Positions 34,926-46,282 of a DNA stretch of 64,000 bases are shown here, piece by piece (position 1 is the stretch's first letter; every line of letters starts with the position of its first letter). Source of the DNA: Lepas anatifera. Taxonomy: Eukaryota; Arthropoda; Thecostraca; Lepadidae. The position numbers were made by a program, and so were the translations under genes. The DNA lies in the NCBI GenBank assembly GCA_034440635.1, contig JAOTON010002193.1, forward strand, positions 930,001-994,000. The letters are read 5' to 3'. Under the pieces are notes generated by a model. The model saw only the letters and a program-made list of their open reading frames with translations, was not told where the DNA came from and made no database searches.

Positions 34926-35085
34926 GACTGCAAGCGCGTGGTGGTGACGTTTTTCGCGCAGCCACTCTCCAGCAAGGACAGCAAGAATGAGGGCCTAAGG
35001 AAAAAAGTGAAGCAGTCAGGACGGTTTGACAAGGGAGGCACAATGTTCAGAAGCAGGGAGATCTACGACACCTACAGGTACGGAG
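34908..35085 (+). CDS. Five-exon gene of unknown family, exon 1 (start region)
   Basis: This is the first of five exons (34908-35085, 35880-35996, 41835-41981, 46283-46440, 47503-47595) that join without a frame break to 693 bp, or about 230 residues. Exon 1 starts MSDSEEDCKRVVVTFFAQPL, continues with lysine-rich KNEGLRKKVKQSGRFDKGG and ends IYDTYRYG plus one base (phase 1) at a consensus donor, GAG|GTGAGT. The introns after exons 1, 2 and 3 are phase 1 and the last is phase 0. I do not recognise the family; no signal peptide or membrane segment is visible, and the charge-rich start suggests a soluble cytoplasmic protein (inference). The ATG at 34908 is the first in this exon if transcription begins nearby. 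Alternatively the AG at 34884-34885 is a splice acceptor, the exon begins at 34886 and adds WWDHPDV before the Met. GC-rich codons contrast with the AT-rich surroundings. Confidence 0.72.
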
Positions 35086-35879
35086 GTGAGTACCTATAAG
35101 CGTACAGCAACTGGCAGTGCACCGGTTGGAACACCATCTTGGATTCAACACTTATTTTCTTTACAAAGATCCTCCTCAGGCTTGCATTTTTTGGGGGAGG
35201 GGAGGTACCCAGAACACCCCCGAAACACTGGGCTTTTGGAGCTTCACCATTGCCGTATTAAGAGATTTTCCAAATTTTCAGATCCTCGAGGGCAGAAGTA
35301 AGTGGCAATGTATGGTGGTTTCCTGGTGGAGTAGAGCGAGCGATGGAGAAGACTTTGGAGTTGGAAATGGTTATGGGGAGGGGTGGCTTAGGCACGGCTG
35401 AAAGATGGAGCGTAAACATGGTTTCAATGGACAAAATTGGTTAGAATAACCGAATTGCTAGAAAACAGCGTTAATCATGAACAGCATGAGAAAGTGACCT
35501 GCCTTAGCTCCTAATAAATTTGATTTTAGCCTTTGGCAATTTATTGCACTGACTGGGAATCAATTCAGAGCACAGCTCGCAACCATGAGCGTCTTCATCG
35601 GAAAACAAGTGAGGAAGCCAGTATATTAATCTGCTTGTGACTGGAAGCTATTCCCACGACAACTAAACACTAATCGGGCTAATTGGTTCCTTGCACACTG
35701 CCAGACAAAATTTATATCCCTTTGCCCCTTTGCATTACAAAATTTCCTGATTTCTTCCCCATTCAGCTGAAAATTGGGAAATTTCACGATGATAAGTAAG
35801 GGCCAGGCCTTTAAGCCCCCCCCTGTTTCGACGCGTTTACTCGCGGCAGCACTGCCACTAACGTTGTCCGATCCGGCAG
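35086..35879 (+). other. Intron 1
   Basis: The 794-bp intron starts GTGAGT and ends CCGATCCGGCAG. It holds no repeat or gene that I can identify. Confidence 0.65.
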
Positions 35880-35996
35880 GTGCCTTTCCCCTGTTTCATC
35901 TGCAAGACGATCCGCACATTGTCCGGGACCTACGTGAGAACCCGTCCAAGATGTTTCCCAAATACGCCCTGGGAGACGGCATCGAAGTCAGACAAG
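35880..35996 (+). CDS. Five-exon gene, exon 2
   Basis: The exon is 117 bp and phase 1 at both ends: the acceptor is GGCAG|GTGCC and the donor CAAG|GTCAGT. With the base carried from exon 1 it reads Gly then AFPLFHLQDDPHIVRDLREN and PSKMFPKYALGDGIEVRQ. The other two frames over this exon are also open but only this frame joins exons 1 and 3 without a break. The segment is rich in charged and aromatic residues; no family is recognised. Confidence 0.72.
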
Positions 35997-36062
35997 GTCA
36001 GTTCTAGCAACAACAAAAAATATGATCTAGTCACCCCCAAACATTTCCGATACGTCAGACAA
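35997..36062 (+). other. Start of intron 2
   Basis: Intron 2 runs from 35997 to 41834 (5.8 kb). It contains two minisatellites, a group VI element, a truncated group III element and the 59-bp array at its 3' end. Confidence 0.6.
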
Positions 36063-36615
36063 CGCCCAGCGGTGCTATGTCGCCTCTTTTTCGTGATCCC
36101 GTCCGGTGCCATGTCGCTTCCCTGGCGTGCTCTCGTCCAGTGCTATGTCGCTTCCTGTTGCTCGTCCAGTGCTTGCGATTTTGTGTGTCGTGTGTATGCG
36201 ATTTTTGCTCGTCCAGTGCTATGCCGCTTCTTTGTCGTGCTCTCGCCCAGTGCTATGCCGCTTCTTTGTCGTGCTCTCGTCCGGTGCTATGCCGATTCTT
36301 TGTCGTGCTCTCGTCCAGTGCTATGCTGATTCTTTGTCGTGCTCTCGTCCAGTGCTATACCGCTTCTTTGTCGTGCTCTCGTCCGGTGCTATGCCGCTTC
36401 TTTGTCGTGTCTCGTCCAGTGCTATGCCGTTTGTCGTGTCGTCAGTGTTGCCGATTTTTGTTGGGGGCTTGTGTTTTTGTGCGGGTGCATGCGTGCTCTC
36501 GTCCGGTGCTATGCCGATTCTTTGTCGTGCTTCATCCCGTGCTATATCGCTTCTCTACTGTGCTTCCGGCCAGTCTTATGTTGCTTCTCTGCCGTCCTCT
36601 CATCGCCAGTCACTA
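36063..36615 (+). repeat. ~35-bp minisatellite in intron 2
   Basis: The unit is approximately GTGCTATGCCGCTTCTTTGT followed by CGTGCTCTCGTCCA, repeated with variants and two interruptions. It begins 66 bp after the exon 2 donor. Overlapping frames in all three plus-strand phases (36077-36634 and others, rich in Ser-Arg-Pro-Val-Leu-Cys) are repeat artefacts. Confidence 0.92.
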
Positions 36616-36879
36616 TATTGAAGTGCAACGATGACTTCTCAGACAGCAGCGTTCCCGCAGAGTGCGGGAGGACCCATCCAAGTTCTGTCCGGCTTACTTT
36701 CCCTGAATGGGTGAACACTGGTACTTTCAGTCGTTACGTTGGCTGTCCGCAATGTATCGATCTACAGACTGTTAATGCCATGGTCCATACCCAGAGGGAA
36801 TCACTCCAGGCGGGATATTTGTGTGCAATAGTTGTGTGTCACTCCGCACCCAGAAGAGGGATCACACCCCTGCGGAATA

Positions 36880-37455
36880 TCTGTGTACGATGGTCCGTAC
36901 CCAGAGGAGATCACGTCCGTGTACGATGGTCCGTACCCAGAAGAGAAGATCAAGTCCGTGTGCGATGGTCTGTACCCAGAAGAGAAGATCACGTCCGTGT
37001 ACGATGGTCCGTACCCAGAGGAGATGACGTCCGTGTACAATGGTCCATACCCAGAAGAGAAGATCAAGTCCGTGTGCGATGGTCCGTACCCAGAAGAGAA
37101 GATCAAGTCCGTGTGCGATGGTCTGTACCCAGAAGAGAAGATCACGTCCGTGTACGATGGTCCATACCCAGAGGAGATCACGTCCGTGTGCGATGGTCTG
37201 TACCCAGAAGAGAAGATCACGTCCGTGTGCGATGGTCCGTACCCAGAGGAGATCACGTCCGTGTGCGATGGTCCGTACCCAGAAGAGAAGATCAAGTCCG
37301 TGTGCGATGGTCTGTACCCAGAAAAGAAGATCACGTCCGTGTACGATGGTCCGTACCCAGAGGAGATCACGTCCGTGTGCGATGGTCCGTACCCAGAAGA
37401 GGAGATCACGTCCGTGTGCGATGGTCCGTACCCAGAAGAAGAGACCACGTCCGTG
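36880..37455 (+). repeat. 36/39-bp minisatellite in intron 2, open in several frames
   Basis: Units of approximately GATGGTCCGTACCCAGAAGA followed by GAAGATCACGTCCGTGTAC alternate between 39 and 36 bp. Because both lengths are multiples of three, all plus-strand frames and one minus-strand frame stay open: DGPYPEEKITSVY-type (36832-37593), RVRWSVPRREDHV-type (36339-37469), MVRTQKRRSRPC-type (37040-37531) and SSGYGPSHTDVI-type on the minus strand. Lying inside intron 2 of a gene on the same strand and open in four frames, it is most simply a minisatellite. A repeat-protein exon cannot be fully excluded. Confidence 0.9.
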
Positions 37456-38945
37456 CGGGATATCTGTGAATCGACTGGGCCGTCAGACGGCCGGAAGGGC
37501 TGGTCGGCCAGTTTCCGATGGCTCGGTATAGCGTCGCTGCAGTTACCTGGCTGCTGGCTGGTCAATAATCGATGCCTGGTCATTGCTGCATAGTTGCAAG
37601 GCTGGTTGTCTGTGCAGCCCTGCATACAAACGGCCAGCTCCTCACACAAACGGAATAGTGCCGCGTGTTGCACCAGAGACCAATAGCTACACCGTGACGT
37701 AATCGTCTTTTGTGATGCGTCACGGCGCCTTCGACCGAGCCACCATGTTCCGCTGCATGTACCATGCAGTCGGGGGCGTCTTCGGAAATACGGAACCGAG
37801 GGGCGAGACTCCTAAATAAACTACGACACTCATTGTCCCAGTCAAATTGGGAAAGGCTACTTTTGGCGCCAGCGTGAGAACTTTCCCACTGGAAAGGTTG
37901 AGATTTTAGAGGAACACGCTGTCTTTCAGCAGGGAAACGTTATCAATGAAAGCCCCTAGTTTGGCCCACTTTTGGCCGGTTGTGACGATCTCACGTGCAC
38001 TGGGCCTGTCTGCTGCTGGCGGCGAGCAAGCGCACCGTGGCGCCACACACATCTGTGCCCAATTCTCACCTCTTTGCAGCAATTCTTAAGACTCGTCTTG
38101 TATGAATTCATATGTTTTATTGGCACTTGTAAATCCTTAGTCAGTCAGGTTTTGATGGCAGCAGCAATCGGTATGGTTGCAGGGCAGGCAGGACCTAGCT
38201 TCACATATTAGCAGAGGTTGGTCGCTCTAAAATAGTGGTACATGATGTTTTTGCTCGATTGCTGAGTGCACCGCCTAAGATGTTACGCAAAATCGAACTG
38301 GGTCAAAAAGGCACAATGCCATTGTAAACGTTGAGATTTTCAGAAAAGACTTACATACAAATAGTTGCGATATATGTTTCGCAATATTTTTTTCTGTAAG
38401 TGCTTCGAGCTGTTGTCCCCAAAGCAAATCGCACTCTGTGGGAAACCCTACAGTCTGCCCACCGCTGAAATAAAATGCACCCTCTCGTTGGATAACATGC
38501 AAAAAGCTATTAGAAGTATGCATGATGCAATAAGGGGTGGTTCCGCTGTAGGGTTATGGACCCTATGGGGTATGGTCCCTACCGGTTGAGCACCCCGAAA
38601 GATATCCTGTCGGAAATTACACCGCTGCAGCGGTGTCTGCCGGTCATGGCGGTGTTACACCACAGCAGACAGTTTTACATCGCTTTACCTCTCTGCCGAT
38701 TTTTAAGACTAGCACTCTGCCCTGGGCGTGCCATCGGTGAAAACTACTGGCTTCGCTAGGAGCAGACTGGCAATAATTCAATTCAGAAGTCTCTGAACAG
38801 CTTTGTGTATCTTAAAGCGTGCTCAACACCGGCAGTGCATAACAAATAGGTTTTGTCATGCCTTCACCGCCAGCATGGATCGATTGCAGCTTTCTTGATT
38901 TTTCGTGAATGATTCTGAGCTGATTTTCATGACAAACGGATCGTT
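37456..38945 (+). other. Intron 2 sequence without recognised features
   Basis: Nothing is supported; short opposing frames only. Confidence 0.4.
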
Positions 38946-38949
38946 TGGC

Positions 38950-39670
38950 ATACATCATAGGCGACTAATTTGACAACTTATGGCTGAAAATTGTCATCAG
39001 GTCACCTCAGGTGAATGAGGGATGAGGTCATTTTTAAACCCATATAAGGTGATTTTGATCTTCCAAAATGAGACTGACAAAAACGGGGTGCAACATTGCT
39101 TCTAGAAGAGCTAGATCGAGTCTCTAAAGATCCTTTGAAAGCAGTTAAAATACAAACCGTATTCTGTCATCTATGTTCAGGTCAAATCGATAAAGAAGTC
39201 ACCAGAGGTCACCAAAGGTAATGCTTTTCGAAATTTTTCGTGTCTATAATTTTTGAACGAAACAAAAAACAACAATAAATAGTATATCATAGTCACTCGT
39301 GCAAAATGAGCTTAAATGCTATTATTTGATCTTCACCTAAGTTCAGTATGAGATAAGGTCATACCACATATCATTCAAATTCTTGGGTCAGTGCAAACAC
39401 ACTGATGGCTTTGGCTTTGTTTTTAGTCTTATAATTTTCATGTTGTAAGGGATTTTTCTAAATAAGCCCTAATTTGACACTGTGCCCAAAAATAGCCCAC
39501 TGTGACTTTACGGGTGAACGGATATGGTTCAATCTTGGCTCAAAAGAAGATGGTAAGGCATTTTCAAGGCCTTTATTATTTCTTTCGTATCGCCACTGGT
39601 TCTCGAAATCGTTGGTCAGGGGAGGGGGAGGTGCTGGGAGCGTCCGATCAGATCCTCAGGCGGTAATTAC
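38950..39670 (+). mobile_element. TTAA-type element, group VI copy 2 (ends unclear)
   Basis: The block after AGGTCACCTCAGGTGAATGA, followed by TTTTTAAACCCATATAAGGT and GCTTCTAGAAGAGCTAGATC, matches the interior of the group VI copy at 24214-24978 in the same order and strand. Clear terminal repeats were not found, so boundaries are approximate. Confidence 0.65.
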
Positions 39671-40349
39671 AAATAGAGCCCAGTGCCAGCTTAATGCCCA
39701 CTCATTTTCCAGACGTAAACATTTATCTTCTTATTCTAATTTTTATTCACGTGCAGAATTGTACTATAGGTATTGTAAGATATACAATGAACGTTTGATA
39801 AGCTGTTTAGGTCCTAAAGGACCAAAGACGTAGAATGGAGAACCTTCCCCTTCTAAGTCTTACCTAGACTTATAATGGAGAATCTTCTGAGAGCGGGGCT
39901 TTATTAAGCCCCTCCCCGAGACGAGATAAGTACTGAGAATCACTGTTCTTTAAACCAAGTTGTAACTTCATGAGTAATAGGAAGGCATATCACAATCGAG
40001 GGGAATTCGACCTGGTGTCATAAGCCCCTACGCTTGGAAACTTCAACCACAAGGAAAGTTCATGAACTCAGCACTATATGAGCTGGCTTTAATTACCGCT
40101 GCCGCTGGAGTTGGTCAGTAAGTAGCGATCACGCAAGGCTGTGGGGCGGGTGCCGCTCAGGCTCCACAGCACAATTCACTATCATATGTCTGCAAGGCTG
40201 GCGGCGGAGAGCAGCATCTTGTTGGGCACCAGAACGTCTGTAAGCCAGCAGTGCCGCAACATATCGTTCAAAATATGGGAGGAAAACAGCATCCGCCCCG
40301 GGTCGATTATGAGCGGGTCGATGTCGGTCGGTGTGCTATTATGAGCGAG
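39671..40349 (+). other. Intron 2 sequence without recognised features
   Basis: Nothing is supported. Confidence 0.35.
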
Positions 40350-41047
40350 TCGGTTAGTGAAAAACAACTTCGGTCCATAGTTTTTTTACTTATAGGCTTT
40401 CCAAGTCAGACCTATATTTTGAGACCATGACAATCCAGCGGACGCACCACTTTGACTGCACTGAAGACTGAGTGGTGACGTCATAACCTCATATAATCAG
40501 GTTTTATGTCAAGGTCAACCCACACGAAGGTCAAGGTCAAAGAGCACAGTTCAAGAGTCAGATGGCATTATTCGGTATGACATGTGTTATGTTATGACTT
40601 CATAGAGCCTTTTTCAATATTAAACTCTAATTTCCCGCCTAAAGGTAGCTATTGCGCCAGTTACGTTGTACATTATTGGGAATATGTCATATTGTTACGT
40701 CATTGGTTATTGACCTTGAATGACCTGGACCTAAAAATTTCGGGGAGCATTGTGTGGGACCTTCTCCCTATGACCTTAGTCCGCTTTTGTGTATTGCCAG
40801 CTTTTTTCTGCATAGTCACGGCATTTCCCAACAGATGTCCAGCACGGCCCAGATTTGACCTTTACGACCTCATTTGACCTTGAAGATATTGACCTAGCTC
40901 AATGAAACTTTGACATAAAGTATATCATTATCACACTCACACATCCCCTAATTGGTGTTGTTCTAAACCTCTTGGTTTAGATCTCAAGGGGGCACATTAG
41001 GGCCCCCTCCACTGCGCGTTGACGCCAGACCCTCTCCACTGCTTGTG
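40350..41047 (+). mobile_element. TTAA element, group III, left end missing
   Basis: The right end is well preserved: GCGTTGACGCCAGACCCTCT, then CCACTGCTTGTG and TTAA at 41048-41051. The interior (TTACTTATAGGCTTTCCAAG; GACTGAGTGGTGACGTCATA; CACGGCATTTCCCAACAG) matches the copies at 44669-45539 and 57138-58040. The left inverted end is absent, so it is truncated. Confidence 0.82.
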
Positions 41048-41051
41048 TTAA

Positions 41052-41366
41052 AGGCAGTGACTGCGGAACGCTCAAATTTAAGGGGGGGCACCATGCGCTT
41101 TTCAGCTCATTTCTTTCTAGTCAACACCATTGGGTAAGTGTTGAAATTTCTGATTTTAAGGGGCACCGTGCCCCGTTGCCCCGCCCCTCCCCCAGTTCCG
41201 CCGCTAGTGGTTATAGAGAGCAAAATAAGCAACATGTGCGACAAAGGAGCCATAACTGCTGCAGTGAATATACCGAATGGTCAGGTCCATCTGGAATCTG
41301 TGTCGAGGCCCGTTTTGGAATGTTTTCTAGCCTGGCCTGTACGTGAGCTGGCCTTAATATTTTTCA
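41052..41366 (+). other. Intron 2 sequence before the 59-bp array
   Basis: Nothing else is supported. Confidence 0.35.
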
Positions 41367-41367
41367 C

Positions 41368-41834
41368 GCGGTGCCGTCTGGATGTTTGGTGTGTCACTGA
41401 GCCCTGCGGATGACCCGGCAGGGTTGGCGGCGCCGTGTGAATGTTTGGTGTGTCGCTGAGCCCTGCGGATGACCCGGCAGGGTTGGCGGCGCCGTGTGAA
41501 TGTTTGGTGTGTCACTGAGCCCTGCGGATGACCCGGCAGGGTTGGCGGCGCCGTGTGAATGTTTGGTGTGTCGCTGAGTCCTGCGGATGACCCGGCAGGT
41601 TTGGCGGCGCCGTGTGAATGTTTGGTGTGTCGCTGAGCCCTGCGGATGACCCGGCAGGGTTGGCGGCGCCGTGTGAATGTTTGGTGTGTCGCTGAGCCCT
41701 GCGGATGACCCGGCAGGGTTGGCGGCGCCGTGTGAATGTTTGGTGTGTCGCTGAGCCCTGCGGATGACCCGGCAGGGTTGGCGGCGCCGTGTGGACGTCT
41801 GGTGTGTCGCTGAGCCCTGTCGATGACCCGGCAG
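41368..41834 (+). repeat. 59-bp minisatellite, 8 units, carrying the exon 3 splice acceptor
   Basis: GATGACCCGGCAGG occurs at 41409, 41468 and onward at 59-bp steps to 41822, eight times. The last copy is the intron 2 acceptor (GGCAG|GCG) of exon 3; the seven upstream copies are potential decoy acceptors (GGCAG|GGT or GGT-like). Units are nearly identical, so the array is young. The 229-residue minus-strand frame over it is a repeat artefact. Confidence 0.95.
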
Positions 41835-41981
41835 GCGTTTACCTGGAGGTGGCGCGGAAGAGGCTGCCGGCCTACAACCCGGACGAGGACGCGGACGAGC
41901 TCAGCTACATCACTCTGGCCTACAAGTCGCTGGAGCCCAAACCAAACCAGAAGCTGCTGGACAACTGGAAGAGCTGGAGTG
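41835..41981 (+). CDS. Five-exon gene, exon 3
   Basis: The exon is 147 bp and phase 1 at both ends; the acceptor is CCGGCAG|GCG and the donor AGTG|GTGGGT. After the shared Gly codon it reads VYLEVARKRLPAYNPDEDAD, then ELSYITLAYKSLEPKPNQKL and LDNWKSWS. Strong third-position G/C preference (CTG, GAG, AAG, GAC) supports real coding. The stretch is acidic in the middle (NPDEDADE) and has no family I recognise. Confidence 0.78.
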
Positions 41982-42867
41982 GTGGGTTTCCAGGGGGGCT
42001 GAGGGGGAGGAGCTGGCGGTGAGCTCAGCCAGTGTCCTGCCACTCACGGTGGCGCAGCCAGGATTTCATTTCGGGAGGGGCCAGATTTTGAGGGTGTGCC
42101 CCCCACCTATGTGTGCCCCCACATTCTTGAAGTTTGGGTTCAATGCACTGATTTTGGGTTGTGCCCCCTATTAATAGTACGACTTTTTACATTTCTAGAT
42201 TTGAAGGTATATTCATTTTGCCTCCAGCTTTATAATGCATATTTTTCTTTATAACTGCATCCAGCTGTATGTGGTCAAAGTCAGGGTAGAAGAGGTCATA
42301 GTCGGTCTTTACCGCTTTCCGCTTTCCCGGTTTTGTTAGAGGTAAAAAGCTATATGTCATAAAAACAGCAGGTTCATTATAAGCCAATACGTACAAAGTC
42401 TGCTGCATTGATATAAGCTCTCCCTCAATACTTGCGTTGGAAAATGGTGCCATCTTCCAACAAGCAATTCTGACATGCCTCTTCCGCATTACCAAAGATA
42501 AAGGGAAAATTCTGAGCTGTATAAAATTCTCGTTTGTGGGCGTGCCATGCTCGTCATGTGATTGTCGTTTTCTCAACGACCCTCAGACAACCAACAGAAG
42601 AGAGTATGACTAAGGCCAATGATGTCAAACGTATAAAAATATTGCGCCGCAACACAAATGCACGACCACTGAGCATAATAACACAGCTATCCAAATGAAA
42701 TGAAAAGTATTCACTCCCTTTGGTGAAAGATGACACTTCTTAACTTTTGTACGTATCGCATTCAAACATTTAATCACCTACAGTTCAAGATCCCAAAACA
42801 AATCTAAAAACACACAGTCATGATGAAGTCATCAACTGAAAACGAATCCATAACATATTCTCTTTAA
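41982..42867 (+). other. Intron 3, first part
   Basis: Just inside the intron, GGTGGCGCAGCCAGGATTTC (42049-42068) with following G/C homopolymers and GTGTGCCCCCC resembles an end of a small dispersed transposon; a similar GGGGCGCAGCCAG occurs near 61451. Minus-strand frames at 42187-42736 have no recognised motif. Confidence 0.4.
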
Positions 42868-44060
42868 CCCTCACCCTGGTGGGGATTTTTGAACATCCCC
42901 CTCGGTTTTTCTGGCGGTGCGAAAAACGCCAACGCGAAACGCCGCCGTACTTGACACATCTTACCTTGATTGATTCCACAACTTTCCACAAAATTTTAAC
43001 ATTGGGTCATGACATGTCAGGTCACCAGTGCAGGCAAAAAAAACTTCACCTTTAAAAATGCTTAAGGTGGCATAAGTAAAAAATGGGTGAATCTATCGGA
43101 TTGAAACCTATGCCTCACAATGGGCCCACCAAGTGCTACAAAAATGATTCCGGGATTTTTCATATCGATGTCCTAGGGTCAGGTACGGATCACGAAGTCT
43201 CCATTTGAAATACGTAGGAAAAGCAGGAATATGGCTGTATTTGTGTGTACACAACTGGGAATGCCTTCATATTCTCCAAATCGTAGTATGCAAGGTGTGT
43301 GGTATTGAATTGTTTTTTTGCGCTGATTACTGAACCAGTGCATTTTATTATTTATTAGTGTTTATCATTCTTGTCTTTTGTACATGGATTGTGTTATGAA
43401 ATAATTGATGCCAGGCTAAGAATAGCCACATGTCTATTGTGGAGTGTCCTGAAGAAGTACAATAAATAAATAAATAAATAAATATCCTGAGCCCCTTCTC
43501 AGGTTCATGTTGCAATTTTTGACCTGTGACCTTTGAGAGGTCATCTTTGAGAGGCTACTTAAGCAGGTGTTAGACCTGGGTCAATAACTCTGCAGGAAAT
43601 GACGATAAATATTTTATTTTGATACCATTACGTTTAGATTTCTATTACGAGTCGATTGATATGCATATTGACTATGCTAGGTTGAAAAGTGACCTTGACC
43701 TGACCTGAGATCAGGTGATTTTTGCGTTTTGACCTATCATCGTCATATTATACATCATTCGCTTATCCGTGATGAGAGGAACCGAATGGTGCCTAAAAAA
43801 TGATTCTAACTCAAATTTGTCAGATGCTAGAGCCCAAAACAATTTACTCAAAATGCCACCTTCTTTGATCTGTTATGACCTCAATACTGACCTGAGCCAA
43901 AAAGTGACGGATATAGTTTCATTATAAAATTGTATGAGCTATCCACTAGCTTTCGAGTTTTTTTTTCGCTAGCTCGCATAGGGGCAGAGTTTGAGGGGGA
44001 AGGGGTGTTCAAATACCCCCACCAGGGCAAAGGTGGCTTGGAGGCCCAACGGGGCGCGGG
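42868..44060 (+). mobile_element. TTAA element, group IV copy 2, with LINE tail inserted
   Basis: It is flanked by TTAA at 42864-42867 and CTAA at 44061-44064. The left end CCCTCACCCTGGTGGGGA and the right end containing CACCAGGGCAAAGGTGG and CGGGGCGCGGG are the group IV ends. The interior is collinear with 27417-28528 except for a foreign ~260-bp block (about 43228-43486). It contains TGACCTTGACCTGACCTGAG. Confidence 0.88.
43228..43486 (+). mobile_element. 5'-truncated LINE tail ending in (AAAT)n
   Basis: This block is absent from the other group IV copies and ends in GAAGTACAATAAATAAATAA and more AAAT repeats, the form of the 3' end of several arthropod non-LTR elements. It is too short to carry coding sequence, so the element family is unknown. 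Confidence 0.6.
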
Positions 44061-44064
44061 CTAA

Positions 44065-44664
44065 GACCTAAATAATGTGCTGCTGTTATAATTATTTAAA
44101 ATCTAAAAGCAGAGACATAAGTTTACCTGTGACCTAGGTTCAGGTCATGTGATGTTCTAATGATGGCACACAAATTTGGTGTTTTTTTTCTTTGGCAAAA
44201 CTGATTCTGTGGTATAAGGTTTCTATTTCCAAGAAATTGGGCATATTTTTTCTTGAATTAGTTACATTTCATTTCAATATTAATACGGCACCGAGGCTGC
44301 TGACAGGCGAGTATGGTTATCAGCGAGACAAATATGCGGTCATGTACCGTCTACATAGTGAAAATAAGAACGAAGCTCTGTGAAACACCTGCCGGCCCTG
44401 AGCGAGGACGTTCCAAGCAAAGCACCCTGGATTTGTGGATTTCGTACCTTCTCGGTTATGAATCGCCAATGAGGGGTGATGTGGAGACGACATAAGAGAG
44501 TGTAGTTTTTACAGCCGCTGTGGAACTTTCTTGAACTCATACATAGTCACTAGCAACAGTAACTTGAACACGTAAGCGGGAAGATCGGAATATCCGAAAA
44601 TTTCTTTACTTTCTTTACATTGACTTTGCCCCATGAAAAATACCATAGTCAAAATTCGTGAAGC
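44065..44664 (+). other. Intron 3 sequence without recognised features
   Basis: Nothing is supported; overlapping frames around 44192-44540 are on both strands without motifs. Confidence 0.35.
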
Positions 44665-44668
44665 TTAA

Positions 44669-45539
44669 CACGCGCAGTGGAGGGGTCCTAAAGTGTTCCC
44701 CACACCTAGTCTTCAAGGTGGCCGGAGAACTGTTCGCTGCCAGAAAACGCTAGTATCCCAAATCTGACAGAATTCATCAGCGTGTCGACTGGTGAAGAAA
44801 TTTTGAAAATCGGTCTACAAATTGCCGAATTATAGGCTTTCAAAGTTATACCTACATTTTGATACCACCGCAATCGCGCGGTTGCACCAGTTCGCCTGCA
44901 CTGTAGACCGAGTGGTGACGTCATAATGTCATATAATCAGATTATATGTCAAGTTCAACCCACATGAAGGTCGAGGTCAAAGGTCACAGGTCAAGGTCAT
45001 TGGCCCCATTATTCCGGTTAGATGATGTTATTCAGTATGACGTATGGTATGCTATGACTTAATAGTTAAGACTACTCATGGTCAAAGTCAAATGTTTTTC
45101 AAGGTCAAGCCATTATTTCCTGCCTAAAGGCTGTTATAGCTCCAGTTCTATTGTAGATTATTAGGAATATGTCGTATTTTCACGTCTCAAGCCATTGCCC
45201 CTGAATAACATTGACGTCAAAATTTCAGAGAAGATTATTTGAGACCTTTTCTCTATGACCTTAGTCTGCGTTAAAGGTATTTCCAGTTTTTTTCCGCATA
45301 ATCACGGCATTTTCCAATAGGTATTTAGCACGGCCCAGATTCGAACTTTACGGCCTCATTTAACCGTAAAGATATTGACCTGGGTTAATTAAACTTTGCC
45401 ATAAGGTAGATCACCATCGCCCCATACACTCCCAACGGGCGTTTTTTCCAACCCTCTTGGCTTCCGAGATCTCAGGGGAGGGGCACTTTAGGACCCCCTC
45501 TACTGCGCGTTGACGCCAGACCCCTCCTCACTGCGCGTG
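44669..45539 (+). mobile_element. TTAA element, group III, complete copy
   Basis: The element is 871 bp with TTAA at 44665-44668 and 45540-45543. The ends CACGCGCAGTGGAGGGG and CCCCTCCTCACTGCGCGTG are inverted repeats. The interior contains AAGGTCGAGGTCAAAGGTCA and similar clusters. It is the reference copy for the truncated ones at 33866 and 40350 and the full one at 57138. No coding capacity. Confidence 0.93.
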
Positions 45540-45543
45540 TTAA

Positions 45544-46282
45544 GCTATTTTCCTGTAGGAAAATATTTTCCAAGCTATGAGACTAATTCAGACTTTGTTT
45601 AGAAATTATATTTCAAGACCTGCGAAACAGCCTCAGCTTTACCAGTATACTGCAGAAAATGGGAACGAAAAGTTCGTAGAAGTCCACCCCATGAGAGCTT
45701 CCTCACTGTATCTATATCTTGCTTCAATTTTTCGCTATGAGTTTTTATAGATACGCGCTCAGTTTTCGCCCTCGTTGGAATTTGATTAGTACAATTTAGG
45801 AATATCATAAGAATATTCAAGTAGATTAATATAAATATTTGCATTTACGGTGAATTATTCCACTCTCCATGGCCAGAGGACTTCAATGCTGCCTAAAAAT
45901 TTGCTACATCGCAGCTCAAGAACAGTTTATAGCAAAAAGCTGGAAGGTGGTGGCTTCAATGTTGACCTGACCTAGCTTGTAAAGGTGACCCAAAATTTTG
46001 CTCCAACTTCCGTTGGAAAAGGACAGGCAGAGCACTGAAAAATTCGTCTCAGTGGGGAGGGTCACGACAGGGACACCAGAGGGGCACATGCTAGTTCGAG
46101 CTAGGAGGTCAGTTCCATGAAAAACTGGTCCAGCCGGGGCGAGCGCAAAACATTGGACAGCTACCACCATGTGACTTCAGTTTTGGTGGGATTTCCCCAC
46201 ACCTGGGATGTCCACACAGTCACTGGCCGGTTTCTTCTAACGCACCAGTGATGAATCCAGCTGCTGCTGACCTGATTGGCAG
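45544..46282 (+). other. Intron 3, last part
   Basis: No element is recognised. It ends in CTGCTGACCTGATTGGCAG, a good acceptor for exon 4. Confidence 0.5.

Noticed and set aside
36339..37593. Long open frames (253, 376 and 163 residues on +, 290 on -) as a repeat-protein gene
   Set aside because: They come from a 36/39-bp tandem repeat that keeps several frames open at once, and they lie within intron 2 of a better supported gene on the same strand.
41354..42043. 229-residue minus-strand frame
   Set aside because: It is the reverse reading of the 59-bp array plus exon 3; the plus-strand exon has splice sites and frame continuity with its neighbours.
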